Assembly: GCA_964354345.1 (NCBI GenBank)
Contig: CAYGZL010000172.1
Coordinates: forward strand, 1 to 12,136
DNA: 12,136 bases
Direction: 5' to 3'
DNA from: CAYGZL01 sp964354345
GTDB taxonomy: Bacteria > Chloroflexota > Anaerolineae > Anaerolineales > UBA4823
Shown: piece by piece, positions 1 to 7,288 of the stretch
Position numbering within the stretch: the stretch's first letter is position 1
How the letters are laid out: each line of letters begins with the position of its first letter
Program-made: the position numbers and the translations under genes
Notes under the pieces: model-generated
Database searches by the model: none
Told to the model about the DNA's origin: nothing
Seen by the model: only the letters and a program-made list of their open reading frames with translations

Positions 1-1
1 C

Positions 2-1744
2 GACCAGCCTCAACTTTGGTGGCCGAATGGTTTAGGATCCCAACCATTGTATGAAGTAAACATATCGCTCATCGTGGAGGGAATAGTTTGCGACCAACGC
101 GTCTATGGCCTGGGATTACGCACCATCGAACTACGCCGCCAGCCAGACGAGTGGGGCGAATCGTTTACTTTTATCGTCAACGGCGCGCCAATTTTCGCCA
201 AGGGCGCTGACTGGATTCCTGCCGACTCCTTGCCCACTCGTCTCACCCGGGAGCACCTTGAGCACCTGATCAGCAGTGCAGCGCAGGCGCAGATGAACAT
301 GCTGCGTGTGTGGGGGGGTGGTTTTTATGAGGATGACCGCTTCTACGAGCTGTGCGATCGTTATGGCCTCCTGGTCTGGCAGGACTTTGTGTTTGCCTGC
401 GGTACTTACCCGGATGATCCAGACTTTTTTGAGAATGTGCGTGTGGAGGCGATCCAGAACGTTCGCCGTTTACGGCATCACGCCTGCCTGGCGCTGTGGT
501 GCGGCAACAACGAGATGGAGCAGGGCCGGTCCGATTGGCAATGGGACAAACCCACCGATCCCTCCATCCAACGCTTGAAAGCCGCCTACGACCGGATGTT
601 TCACCACCTGCTGCCCGATATTTGTGCAGTTGAAGACCCCGATCATCCCTACTGGCCCAGTTCTGCCTCCTCGGGTATCCCGTTTTCAGAGCCTAACAGC
701 CAACAACGCGGCGATGTCCATTACTGGGATGTCTGGCATGGTCGTAAACCGTTTACTGCATACCGCAGCCAGTTCCCGCGCTTCATGAGTGAGTTTGGTT
801 TCCAGGCGCTGCCCCCGCTGGAAACAATCGCCACCTATGCCGAACCGAAAGATTGGAATATGACTTCGTACATCATGGAACATCACCAGCGTTCGGGAAG
901 CGGTAACGGCCTGATGATCGCCCAAATGACCGATACATTCCGGATGCCCAAGGACTTTCCATCCCTGGTTTATCTAAGTATGGTATTGCAGGCTGAGGGC
1001 ATCCGCTATGGCGTCGAACACTGGCGGCGAAACCGTAACCGGGTCAGCGGCACTTTAATCTGGCAATTGAATGACTGCTGGCCGGTGGCCTCCTGGTCCA
1101 GCCTGGACTATTACGGTCGTTGGAAAGCGTTGCATTATGCAGCCCGGCGTTTTTATGCTCCGGTGCTACTCTCCATCGAGGATACAGGATCCCGTATGAA
1201 CGTCCATGTTACCAGTGACCTGACTCAAGCCTGGCAGGGATTGGTGCGCTGGAAATGGCAGGCTCTGTCTGGACAGGTGCTTGATTCAGGCGAGGTTCCA
1301 GTCTATGCCGCCCCGCTGGCGGATACGCCTGTCTGCCAGCTCGATTTCGACGACCGCTTGAACGAGACTAACCTGCGCAGTACGATTTTTACCTGTGAGT
1401 TGTGGCAAGGCGAGCAACGGATTGCCTGCCGGACGAATGCTTTTGTCCCGAACAAGCACCTGGAGCTGGCTGATCCACAAATCACCGTTAATGTAGGGCA
1501 AGCTGTTAGCTTGCCAGGTACAGGACAAGCTGACAGCTTGTCCCTACACCTATCCGCCCAATCGCTGGCTCGTTTTGTCCAGTTAGCCTTCGAAGGGGCA
1601 GATGTCATTTTCAGCGATAATTACTTCGACATCCCAGCAGGTTGCGCCCTGACTATCACCTGTCCCTTACCGGCTGGCTGGACACTTGAACAAGCCCAAA
1701 CCGCCTTGCGTGTGCGTTCCCTGTACGACTCGTTTGCCAGGTAA
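2..1744 (+). CDS. Beta-mannosidase, GH2 family (5'-truncated by window edge)
   Basis: Hydrolyses terminal beta-linked mannose from mannan or N-glycan oligosaccharides. The reading frame is open from base 2, and the residues before the TTG at 47 (PQLWWPNGLGSQPLYEV) are a typical GH2 mannosidase motif, so that TTG is not the start and the true start lies outside the window. Numbering from base 2 (580 residues seen; full family members usually exceed 800), GADWIPAD at about 68-75 opens the catalytic barrel. WCGNNE puts the acid/base Glu at 171 (codon 512-514). FMSEFGFQ puts the nucleophile Glu at 264. WQLNDCWPVASWSS near 354 and the C-terminal beta domains follow. Both catalytic residues are present, so the enzyme should be active. 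No signal peptide can be judged because the N-terminus is missing. A palindromic repeat lies in frame at 1493-1547, in the C-terminal domain. The gene ends 25 bases from the convergent MFS gene. Confidence 0.93.
   Translation, partial: DQPQLWWPNGLGSQPLYEVNISLIVEGIVCDQRVYGLGLRTIELRRQPDEWGESFTFIVNGAPIFAKGADWIPADSLPTRLTREHLEHLISSAAQAQMNMLRVWGGGFYEDDRFYELCDRYGLLVWQDFVFACGTYPDDPDFFENVRVEAIQNVRRLRHHACLALWCGNNEMEQGRSDWQWDKPTDPSIQRLKAAYDRMFHHLLPDICAVEDPDHPYWPSSASSGIPFSEPNSQQRGDVHYWDVWHGRKPFTAYRSQFPRFMSEFGFQALPPLETIATYAEPKDWNMTSYIMEHHQRSGSGNGLMIAQMTDTFRMPKDFPSLVYLSMVLQAEGIRYGVEHWRRNRNRVSGTLIWQLNDCWPVASWSSLDYYGRWKALHYAARRFYAPVLLSIEDTGSRMNVHVTSDLTQAWQGLVRWKWQALSGQVLDSGEVPVYAAPLADTPVCQLDFDDRLNETNLRSTIFTCELWQGEQRIACRTNAFVPNKHLELADPQITVNVGQAVSLPGTGQADSLSLHLSAQSLARFVQLAFEGADVIFSDNYFDIPAGCALTITCPLPAGWTLEQAQTALRVRSLYDSFAR
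1493..1547. repeat. Double-hairpin palindromic repeat inside the mannosidase gene
   Basis: Two nearly identical hairpins lie 7 bases apart. The first (1497-1515) is GGCAAGCT, loop GTT, AGCTTGCC. The second (1523-1543) is GGACAAGCT, loop GAC, AGCTTGTCC. The outer ends GTAGGG (1493-1498) and CCCTAC (1542-1547) are also inverted, so the whole unit is a palindrome made of two palindromes. It is read in frame as VGQAVSLPGTGQADSLSL. The design (short, two-fold symmetric, stem-forming, no ORF) is that of a REP/MITE-like dispersed element. That it is dispersed in the genome is inference, since only one copy is in this window. Confidence 0.75.
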
Positions 1745-1769
1745 GCAGGTTCCTATATATCGAATCAGC

Positions 1770-3071
1770 TCAGTTTATCGACGACAACGACACCTGCGTC
1801 TGAGGGCGCAACAAAATGCCCACCCAAATCAGCAGGAAGGTTACCAGGCAGAAGGTCGCCATTAACAGGAACAAGGTACTGGCGCCGAGAGTGTCGAACA
1901 CCACCCCGCTGATGAAGGAGCTGATGATACCTGCCAGGCTGGTGACTGAGGCATACAGCCCCTGCGCAGTAGCAAGCAGCTTGGATGGAACCAACCGTGA
2001 GCCGTAATTTAAAGCGCTGTTCCAGAACAGGACGAAGCCCGGTCCGTTGAGCATATTGATGGCAATCGCCCAGGCTGGTGCACTCATCTGAGAGAGCAGT
2101 ATAAAGCGGATGATCTGCAATAAGACTGCCAATCCCATCAACCGCGGCGCGCCAAAACGTTGGATCAAGGGTCCGCTGAACGCCATGAACGGAATTTCGA
2201 TCACTGCCCCGATCACAATTGCGAAGGAGATCAACTTATCATTGGCGCCCATACCTTTTAAGATCACACCCATAAACATCAGCGAAGAGTTGTACGCCAC
2301 CCAAAAGAAGAAGATGATCGCAATAAAGATCAACCAGGTCGGTTGGCGGATCATCTTCAGGATCTCGCGCCCGCCAGCGCTTTCCAGGTGCACAGGTCGC
2401 GGCGGCAACAGTAAGGCAAGCATAGCGAAACCAAACATTAACACACCGTAGGCAGGGAACATTGAGCGCATCCCAATTTTGTCGTACAGGAATCCCGCGA
2501 AAACCGCTGCTAAAATGTAGCCAATTGAGCCACCCAACCGATAACGACCATAATCGCTGCGCCGTTCGCCGAGGATCGCCAGGGTGGTGCTGTCGGTCAG
2601 CGTGAAGCTGGAGGCAAGCAATAAGTTCGCCACACAGCCGATCCCCACGTAAAATTCCAGTGCGTGAGGTAGGTTCAAGGTTTTAACCAACGGGATCAAC
2701 TGGGCGACGAGCAGCCCACCCAATGCGCCAACAGCAATCAGCACTCGGGGCTTACCCGTGCGATCGGAAAGGTACCCCCACAAGAAGGCACTCGCCATGC
2801 TCACAATCCCGCCTACCATGCTGATCAGACCGATCTGGGTACCACTCAGACCGGCTTCCTTGTAATAGACATTTAAAAAGGTGAAATACACCCCCACCGC
2901 GGCAAACTGAAAGAAAAACAATCCCCACAACACCCACAACCGCCGTGGTCTGGCGGTTGGACTGTCTGGAGAGGGATTCCTATCTGACGTAACTCCGGGC
3001 TTATCAGCCTGCGATTCGGTTGGGTACAGTATTTCTTGGGCCAATCCAGGATATCTCGCAAATAGGATCAT
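1770..3071 (-). CDS. MFS transporter (HcaT/nucleoside-proton symporter-like)
   Basis: Inner-membrane secondary transporter of 433 residues with about 12 hydrophobic segments, the first starting near residue 45 (LWVLWGLFFFQFAAVG). The loop between TM2 and TM3 carries the MFS motif A, GYLSDRTGKPR (99-109). The stretch SDYGRYRLGGSIGY (172-185) resembles the conserved region of the MFS_1-like / HcaT / LacY-related group. The substrate cannot be told. About 44 polar, Pro-rich residues precede TM1, and no Shine-Dalgarno is visible before the ATG at 3071, so the real start may be further in. A 7-bp-arm palindrome lies 12 bases before this start. It is transcribed away from the carotenoid operon and converges on the mannosidase gene, with which it may share oligosaccharide metabolism (inference only). 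Confidence 0.85.
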   Translation of the reverse strand: MILFARYPGLAQEILYPTESQADKPGVTSDRNPSPDSPTARPRRLWVLWGLFFFQFAAVGVYFTFLNVYYKEAGLSGTQIGLISMVGGIVSMASAFLWGYLSDRTGKPRVLIAVGALGGLLVAQLIPLVKTLNLPHALEFYVGIGCVANLLLASSFTLTDSTTLAILGERRSDYGRYRLGGSIGYILAAVFAGFLYDKIGMRSMFPAYGVLMFGFAMLALLLPPRPVHLESAGGREILKMIRQPTWLIFIAIIFFFWVAYNSSLMFMGVILKGMGANDKLISFAIVIGAVIEIPFMAFSGPLIQRFGAPRLMGLAVLLQIIRFILLSQMSAPAWAIAINMLNGPGFVLFWNSALNYGSRLVPSKLLATAQGLYASVTSLAGIISSFISGVVFDTLGASTLFLLMATFCLVTFLLIWVGILLRPQTQVSLSSIN

Positions 3072-3083
3072 CTTAACATGCGA

Positions 3084-3103
3084 CTGGTTATTAAACTAAC
3101 CAG
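3084..3103. promoter_or_regulatory. Palindrome upstream of the MFS gene (possible operator)
   Basis: CTGGTTA and TAACCAG form perfect 7-bp inverted arms around TTAAAC. The dyad ends 12 bases from the MFS start codon, a position where a repressor or an mRNA hairpin would affect MFS expression. No cognate regulator gene is in the window. Function is inferred from position and symmetry only. Confidence 0.4.
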
Positions 3104-3151
3104 ACGGGGCGTGAGGAGGTAATTGTATCCTGCAGACCCGATTCCAACAAC

Positions 3152-3257
3152 TATACTATTGCAGGTTCGCCGGCATGAAATTCCCACAGTACTCCCCTCG
3201 GTCTGAACCTGACAAATACTATACAAATTCTTGACATTATATATACTACCAGGTATA
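3152..3257. promoter_or_regulatory. Three related motifs before the carotenoid operon (candidate operators)
   Basis: Site 1 (3152-3168, +) is TATACTATTGCAGGTTC. Site 2 (3205-3223) is GAACCTGACAAATACTATA, whose reverse complement gives TATAGTA followed five bases later by CAGGTTC. Site 3 (3242-3257, +) is TATACTACCAGGTATA and covers the end of the promoter spacer and most of the -10 box. All share TATA(C/G)TA and CAGGT with variable spacing, and sites 1 and 2 are inverted relative to each other. Site 3 contains the small dyad TACC-A-GGTA. A regulator bound at site 3 would block RNA polymerase. Light- or B12-responsive MerR-type regulators (LitR/CarH) control carotenoid genes in other bacteria and are a plausible but untested class. 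Confidence 0.4.
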
Positions 3258-3259
3258 AT
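3231..3259 (+). promoter_or_regulatory. Consensus sigma70-type promoter of the carotenoid operon
   Basis: A perfect -35 box TTGACA (3231-3236) and a perfect -10 box TATAAT (3254-3259) are separated by exactly 17 bases. Transcription would start near 3266, leaving a leader of about 20 bases before the crtI start. Both boxes match full consensus, which suggests a strong promoter that would need repression if carotenoid synthesis is conditional. Confidence 0.85.
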
Positions 3260-3284
3260 TAAGTTATCGATTCTGAAAGAATGA

Positions 3285-4796
3285 ATGGCGACCATGAAAA
3301 AAGTTATCATCATTGGCTCTGGCATGGGTGGTTTGGCGACTGCTTTGCGATTGCGTTACCATGGTTTCGCTGTCACCCTCTTCGAAAAGCAGCCTCGCCT
3401 GGGTGGGCGCAGTAATATCATTGAGGAGAACGGATTTCGCGTCGACATGGGGCCAACCATCCTGGTGATGAAGAAATATCTTGAAGATACCTACCAGGCC
3501 ATCGGATTGGATATCCACCAACGCCTCAAACTGGTCCAGCTCGACCCCAACTATCGGATTTACTTCCACGACGACACCTCTCTCGATCTCTACAGCAATA
3601 TGGCGCGCCTGGCTCAGGAGGTGGAAAAGATCGCCCCCGGCTCTGCAGAGCGGTTATTCCAGTTCATCGGTGAAAGCGGGCGCAAATATGAGCTGGCGAT
3701 GGATTTTGTGATTCGCAATTTCGATCACCTGACCGACCTGGCCAATCCGGTCGCCGGCTGGCGGCTTTATCAAACCCGGGCGCATCAAAATTTATACCGG
3801 CAAGTAGCGAATTTCTTCCGGGGCAACGATAAGCTGGCGAAAGCCTTCTCCTTCCATTCTATGTTCATGGGACTTTCCCCCTTCGACGCCATGGCAATGT
3901 ACAGCCTGATCAGCTACGCTGACCTGGCATTAGGCATGTGGTATCCGATGGGTGGAATTTACACCCTGATCGAGGACATGGCTCAAATCGCCAGAGAGAT
4001 GGGTGTCGAAATCCATGCCAACACCCCGGTTGAACAGATCTTGATCGAAAATGGGTCGGTGCGCGGCGTGCGTTTAAAAGGTGGAGGCGTAGAACGCGCC
4101 GAGCTGGTGGTCTCCAATGCTGATTTACCGTATACCTACCAATCCTTAATCGACCCTCGGCAACGGAAAATTTACACTGACCAGCGTATCATGAGCATGC
4201 AATACGCCTGCTCTGGTTACATTCTATTCCTGGGGATCAACAAGGTATATCCGCAGATGCGTCACCAGGCGTTGTATTTCTCTGAAGATTACCGGGGTAA
4301 CCTGGATGCTATTTTCAAGTCGAAAACCCTCCCGGCGGAGCCATCCTTCCATCTCAATAACCCGACGATCACAGATCCAGGCCTGGCGCCACCCGGACAT
4401 AGCATCCTGTATATTCTGGCGCCGATGCCAAACCTGGATAGCTCAATTGATTGGGATCAGGCAGCGCCTCTGGTACGCGAGCGCCTGATAGAGCGCCTGG
4501 AACACCTGGTTGACCCACAGATGCGCCAGCACATTGTATGGGAACGCGAGTACCGTCCTACGGACTGGCAGAAGGATATCAATGCCTACCTGGGAACTGC
4601 GTTCGGCTCGCTCTCTCAGAGCTTCTTCCAATCCGCTTATTTCCGCCCCCATAATAAAGCGCGTGACATTGGTGGATTATATTTTGTCGGTCAGGGAACT
4701 TATCCTGGAATTGGAATGCCGATGGTGCACATTTCCGCCCGGCTGGTCTGTGAGAGAATATTAAGAGAACAAAATAAACAGGTAGAGACAGGATGA
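3285..4796 (+). CDS. crtI: Phytoene desaturase (CrtI family)
   Basis: FAD-dependent desaturase that converts phytoene stepwise towards lycopene, probably at the membrane surface. The 503-residue length is usual for CrtI. The N-terminus has the Rossmann dinucleotide fold VIIIGSGMGGLATALRL (7-23), with the acidic residue at 34 (LFEK) that holds the FAD ribose and RLGGRSN just after it. The C-terminus has the second FAD motif GGLYFVGQGTYPGIGMPMV (463-481), typical of carotenoid desaturases. The start at 3285 is preceded by GAAAG (3275-3279). An ATG at 3294 is in frame and nearly equivalent, while the ATG at 3281 is out of frame. It is the first gene of the operon behind a consensus promoter and overlaps crtB by ATGA (4793-4796). 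Related desaturases (CrtN, CrtD) share the fold, but linkage to crtB and a lycopene cyclase favours CrtI. Confidence 0.92.
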   Translation: MATMKKVIIIGSGMGGLATALRLRYHGFAVTLFEKQPRLGGRSNIIEENGFRVDMGPTILVMKKYLEDTYQAIGLDIHQRLKLVQLDPNYRIYFHDDTSLDLYSNMARLAQEVEKIAPGSAERLFQFIGESGRKYELAMDFVIRNFDHLTDLANPVAGWRLYQTRAHQNLYRQVANFFRGNDKLAKAFSFHSMFMGLSPFDAMAMYSLISYADLALGMWYPMGGIYTLIEDMAQIAREMGVEIHANTPVEQILIENGSVRGVRLKGGGVERAELVVSNADLPYTYQSLIDPRQRKIYTDQRIMSMQYACSGYILFLGINKVYPQMRHQALYFSEDYRGNLDAIFKSKTLPAEPSFHLNNPTITDPGLAPPGHSILYILAPMPNLDSSIDWDQAAPLVRERLIERLEHLVDPQMRQHIVWEREYRPTDWQKDINAYLGTAFGSLSQSFFQSAYFRPHNKARDIGGLYFVGQGTYPGIGMPMVHISARLVCERILREQNKQVETG

Positions 4797-5692
4797 TGGT
4801 ATCGGTAAGAGAGTTGAACAGGAAAATCGCCTCGGCTCAAGATTACAAAATTTGCCGGCAGGTAATGCGGTCTGCCAGCCAAAATTACACTTTCGCCAAC
4901 GCTTTTTTACCGGCAAACAGGCGGGCGCACGTTGAAGCGCTCTATGCATTTTTACGCGTGGGTGATGATCGGGTGGACGTCTCACATTCCGGTTTTTCGA
5001 CCCCCCTGGCAGCTATCACAGACTGGGAGGACTGTTACTGGCAAGCATTCGCAACGGGTGGAAGCTCCCATCCGGTGGTGCGCGCTTATTTAAATACTGC
5101 CATGCAATTCAACATACCTAAAGAAATTATGGTTCCCTACTTCCGGGCAATGAGAGATGACCTGACCATTACTCGCTTCCCAACCTTTGCCGACCTGATC
5201 TATTACATCGAGGGCAGCGCCATGGTCGTTGGTCGAACAATGACATATATACTTGGAGTGCGCCCCCCGAATACTCTGACCGAAGCTCTACCCAAAGCGG
5301 ATAGCCTCTCAGTTGCCATGCAACTCTGCAATATCTGGCGCGATATCGGACCAGATTGGCGGATGGGCCGTGTCTATCTTCCCCTGGAAGATCTAGATCG
5401 CTTCGGAGTTTCCGAGAACGATCTGGCCAAGGCGCGGATCAACCAACAGTTTATTGACCTGCTCGAATTTGAAATCGAACGCACAGAACAATACTACAAT
5501 CAGGCACAGCCGGGGATTAAGATGCTGGCCTCGGGCCGGTGGGGCATCCAATGTGGATTGGAAGTCTACCGGGCTATCCTGACTGGTATTCGCCGCAACC
5601 ATTATGATGTCTTTACCCACCGGGCTGGCGCCAGCAGCCTGGAACGTATCGGTTTGGTAGCGCGTGCCTGGTGGCAAAGTCGCAGCCTGTGA
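4793..5692 (+). CDS. crtB: Phytoene synthase
   Basis: Condenses two geranylgeranyl diphosphates into phytoene through a presqualene-type intermediate, the first committed step of carotenoid synthesis. The protein is 299 residues, normal for bacterial CrtB. The first metal-binding motif is RVGDDRVD (55-62), the DDxxD form. The second is QLCNIWRDIGPDW (177-189), followed by RVYLP (193-197). The usual second motif reads DxxED; here a proline at 187 replaces the glutamate while both aspartates (184, 188) remain. The GRTMTYILG helix (147-155) also fits the family. The start overlaps the crtI stop as ATGA, implying translational coupling; a second ATG follows directly at 4796. Squalene synthase-like enzymes (HpnC/HpnD) are an alternative within the superfamily, but the neighbours make CrtB by far the better call. 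Confidence 0.93.
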   Translation: MMVSVRELNRKIASAQDYKICRQVMRSASQNYTFANAFLPANRRAHVEALYAFLRVGDDRVDVSHSGFSTPLAAITDWEDCYWQAFATGGSSHPVVRAYLNTAMQFNIPKEIMVPYFRAMRDDLTITRFPTFADLIYYIEGSAMVVGRTMTYILGVRPPNTLTEALPKADSLSVAMQLCNIWRDIGPDWRMGRVYLPLEDLDRFGVSENDLAKARINQQFIDLLEFEIERTEQYYNQAQPGIKMLASGRWGIQCGLEVYRAILTGIRRNHYDVFTHRAGASSLERIGLVARAWWQSRSL

Positions 5693-5711
5693 ATAACCAA
5701 GAAAAACCAGG

Positions 5712-6542
5712 ATGACCTACTTCGGAATACTGGCAATATTTCTGCTTCCTGTTCTATCGTTGCTGCTTATTATCGTCCCCCGCGACCTCTGGCGATGGAT
5801 TATGACGCGCCAGGGCCAGGTTGATTGGCGACCTTACCTGGTCATATCAGCCCATATCCTGATGGCTCTGGTTTATACCACACCCTGGGATAACTACCTG
5901 GTGGCAACAAACGTGTGGTGGTATAACCCCCGGATGGTGACTAATCTGCGCATTGGATATGTACCGATTGAAGAATACACCTTCTTTATCGTCCAAACCC
6001 TGCTGACCTGCCTGTGGACGCTGGCCCTGATGCGTTTCCTCTTCCATAGGACAGTTCGGATTGTCCCTTTGGAACCAGACCCTCAGCGTGAATCGGAACA
6101 GATCCGTAGGATTCGCTTACGGGGTTGGGCTGTGGCCAGCATCGTAGTGGTGTGGCTCATTTCCACCGGCGTGCTGCTGGCAGGCTGGAAACCAGGCACC
6201 TACCTGACATTAATCATATCCTGGGGATTTTTTCCAATCTTTATCCAAATCCTTTTCGGCGCCGACATTCTCTGGGCCAAGAGGCGTTTGCTTGGCGCAG
6301 CCATCCTTCCGCCAACCATCTATTTATGGGCAGTGGATGCTCTGGCATTGAGCAGCGGCACCTGGAGCATTGACCCGACCCAAACAACCGGTTTCAAACT
6401 GGGAGTCTTACCGGTCGAAGAAATGGTTTTCTTCTTTCTGACCAACACCATCATTGGGTTCGGTGTGACCTTAATGTTATCACCTGAAAGCCAACGCCGT
6501 GCCCAAGAGTGGATGTCCTATCTGAAATCCAATAATATATGA
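5712..6542 (+). CDS. Lycopene cyclase, fused two-domain membrane type (CrtYcd/CarR-like)
   Basis: Integral-membrane cyclase that turns psi ends of lycopene into beta-ionone rings. The 276 residues hold about seven hydrophobic segments and an internal duplication. The first half carries PWDNYLVA (58-65) and PIEEYTFF (85-92). The second half carries WSIDP (218-222) and PVEEMVFFF (234-242). The paired P-x-E-E motifs are the hallmark of the heterodimeric CrtYc/CrtYd cyclases of actinobacteria and their fused relatives (lycopene cyclase domain family, also the cyclase half of fungal CarRA). Here both halves are in one chain. There is no FAD fold, so it is unrelated to plant or proteobacterial CrtY. 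It lies 19 bases after crtB, with only a poor ribosome site, and overlaps cruF by ATGA (6539-6542). Whether it cyclises one or both ends cannot be read from sequence. Confidence 0.9.
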   Translation: MTYFGILAIFLLPVLSLLLIIVPRDLWRWIMTRQGQVDWRPYLVISAHILMALVYTTPWDNYLVATNVWWYNPRMVTNLRIGYVPIEEYTFFIVQTLLTCLWTLALMRFLFHRTVRIVPLEPDPQRESEQIRRIRLRGWAVASIVVVWLISTGVLLAGWKPGTYLTLIISWGFFPIFIQILFGADILWAKRRLLGAAILPPTIYLWAVDALALSSGTWSIDPTQTTGFKLGVLPVEEMVFFFLTNTIIGFGVTLMLSPESQRRAQEWMSYLKSNNI

Positions 6543-7288
6543 AGTTAACTTTAATCATCTGGTTAGCAGTCTTAATTGCTACTCTAATCGGTTTATGGAC
6601 ACTTGGGGAAGAACAATTTTCCTGGTTGACCTCGCTCGGGGTGCTGGTCCAGGCCACAGCCACTTTTCAGGCTCTGGCAACCGGCTGGCAACCAGCCCGA
6701 CTGGTTCGCACTACTGTCCTGGTGGTCGTATGCGCCTGGGCAACCGAATGGTTAGGGACAACTTCGGGCTTTCCCTTTGGTGACTATAGCTACACAAACA
6801 TCCTGCAACCCCAACTGGCTGGGGTACCATTGCTGATTCCTCTGGCATGGTTCATGATGCTGCCACCCGCCTGGGCAACCGCCGAAGCCGGATTAGCTTT
6901 ATTCCGCAACCATATGGGGCGATCTTATCCATTCGCTTATGCTGCTTTATCCGCCCTTGCCTTCACCGCCTGGGACCTGTATCTGGACCCCCAAATGGTC
7001 GCCCATGGCTTGTGGACCTGGCAGCATCCCTCTGGTTACTTCGGCATCCCCTGGACAAACTTCCTGGGTTGGTTGGGAGTGGCTACCTTACTCACCTTGC
7101 TCTTACGGCCGGAGCGCCTGCCCTGGATATCCCTGGTCACTATTTATTCAGTCACCTGGCTATTCCAGGCCATTGGCCTGGGAATCTTCTGGGGCCAACC
7201 TGGACCAGCGCTGGTTGGTTTCATAGGTATGGGCGCGTTCGCCCTCCTGGCATGGTATTCCATCCGTAAGCAAACGGTTCTGTCATGA
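6539..7288 (+). CDS. cruF: Carotenoid hydratase, CruF family (DUF422)
   Basis: Membrane protein of 249 residues resembling CruF and bisanhydrobacterioruberin hydratase, which add water across the C-1',2' double bond of a psi end group. Matching features are WLGTTSGFPFGDYSY (71-85), AWDLYLDPQMV (144-154) and GIPWTNFLGW (169-178), set among about seven hydrophobic segments. Assignment rests on these family-typical blocks recognised by eye. It overlaps the upstream cyclase by ATGA and the downstream desaturase remnant (ATG 7285) in the same way, so it was the fourth of five translationally coupled genes. Paired with a lycopene cyclase it would make a 1'-hydroxy-gamma-carotene type product, as described for Deinococcus and cyanobacterial CruF. 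Confidence 0.85.
   Translation: MKLTLIIWLAVLIATLIGLWTLGEEQFSWLTSLGVLVQATATFQALATGWQPARLVRTTVLVVVCAWATEWLGTTSGFPFGDYSYTNILQPQLAGVPLLIPLAWFMMLPPAWATAEAGLALFRNHMGRSYPFAYAALSALAFTAWDLYLDPQMVAHGLWTWQHPSGYFGIPWTNFLGWLGVATLLTLLLRPERLPWISLVTIYSVTWLFQAIGLGIFWGQPGPALVGFIGMGAFALLAWYSIRKQTVLS

Noticed and set aside
47..49. TTG as the start of the beta-mannosidase
   Set aside because: The frame is open to base 2 and the residues before it are a conserved GH2 motif, so the gene continues beyond the left edge.
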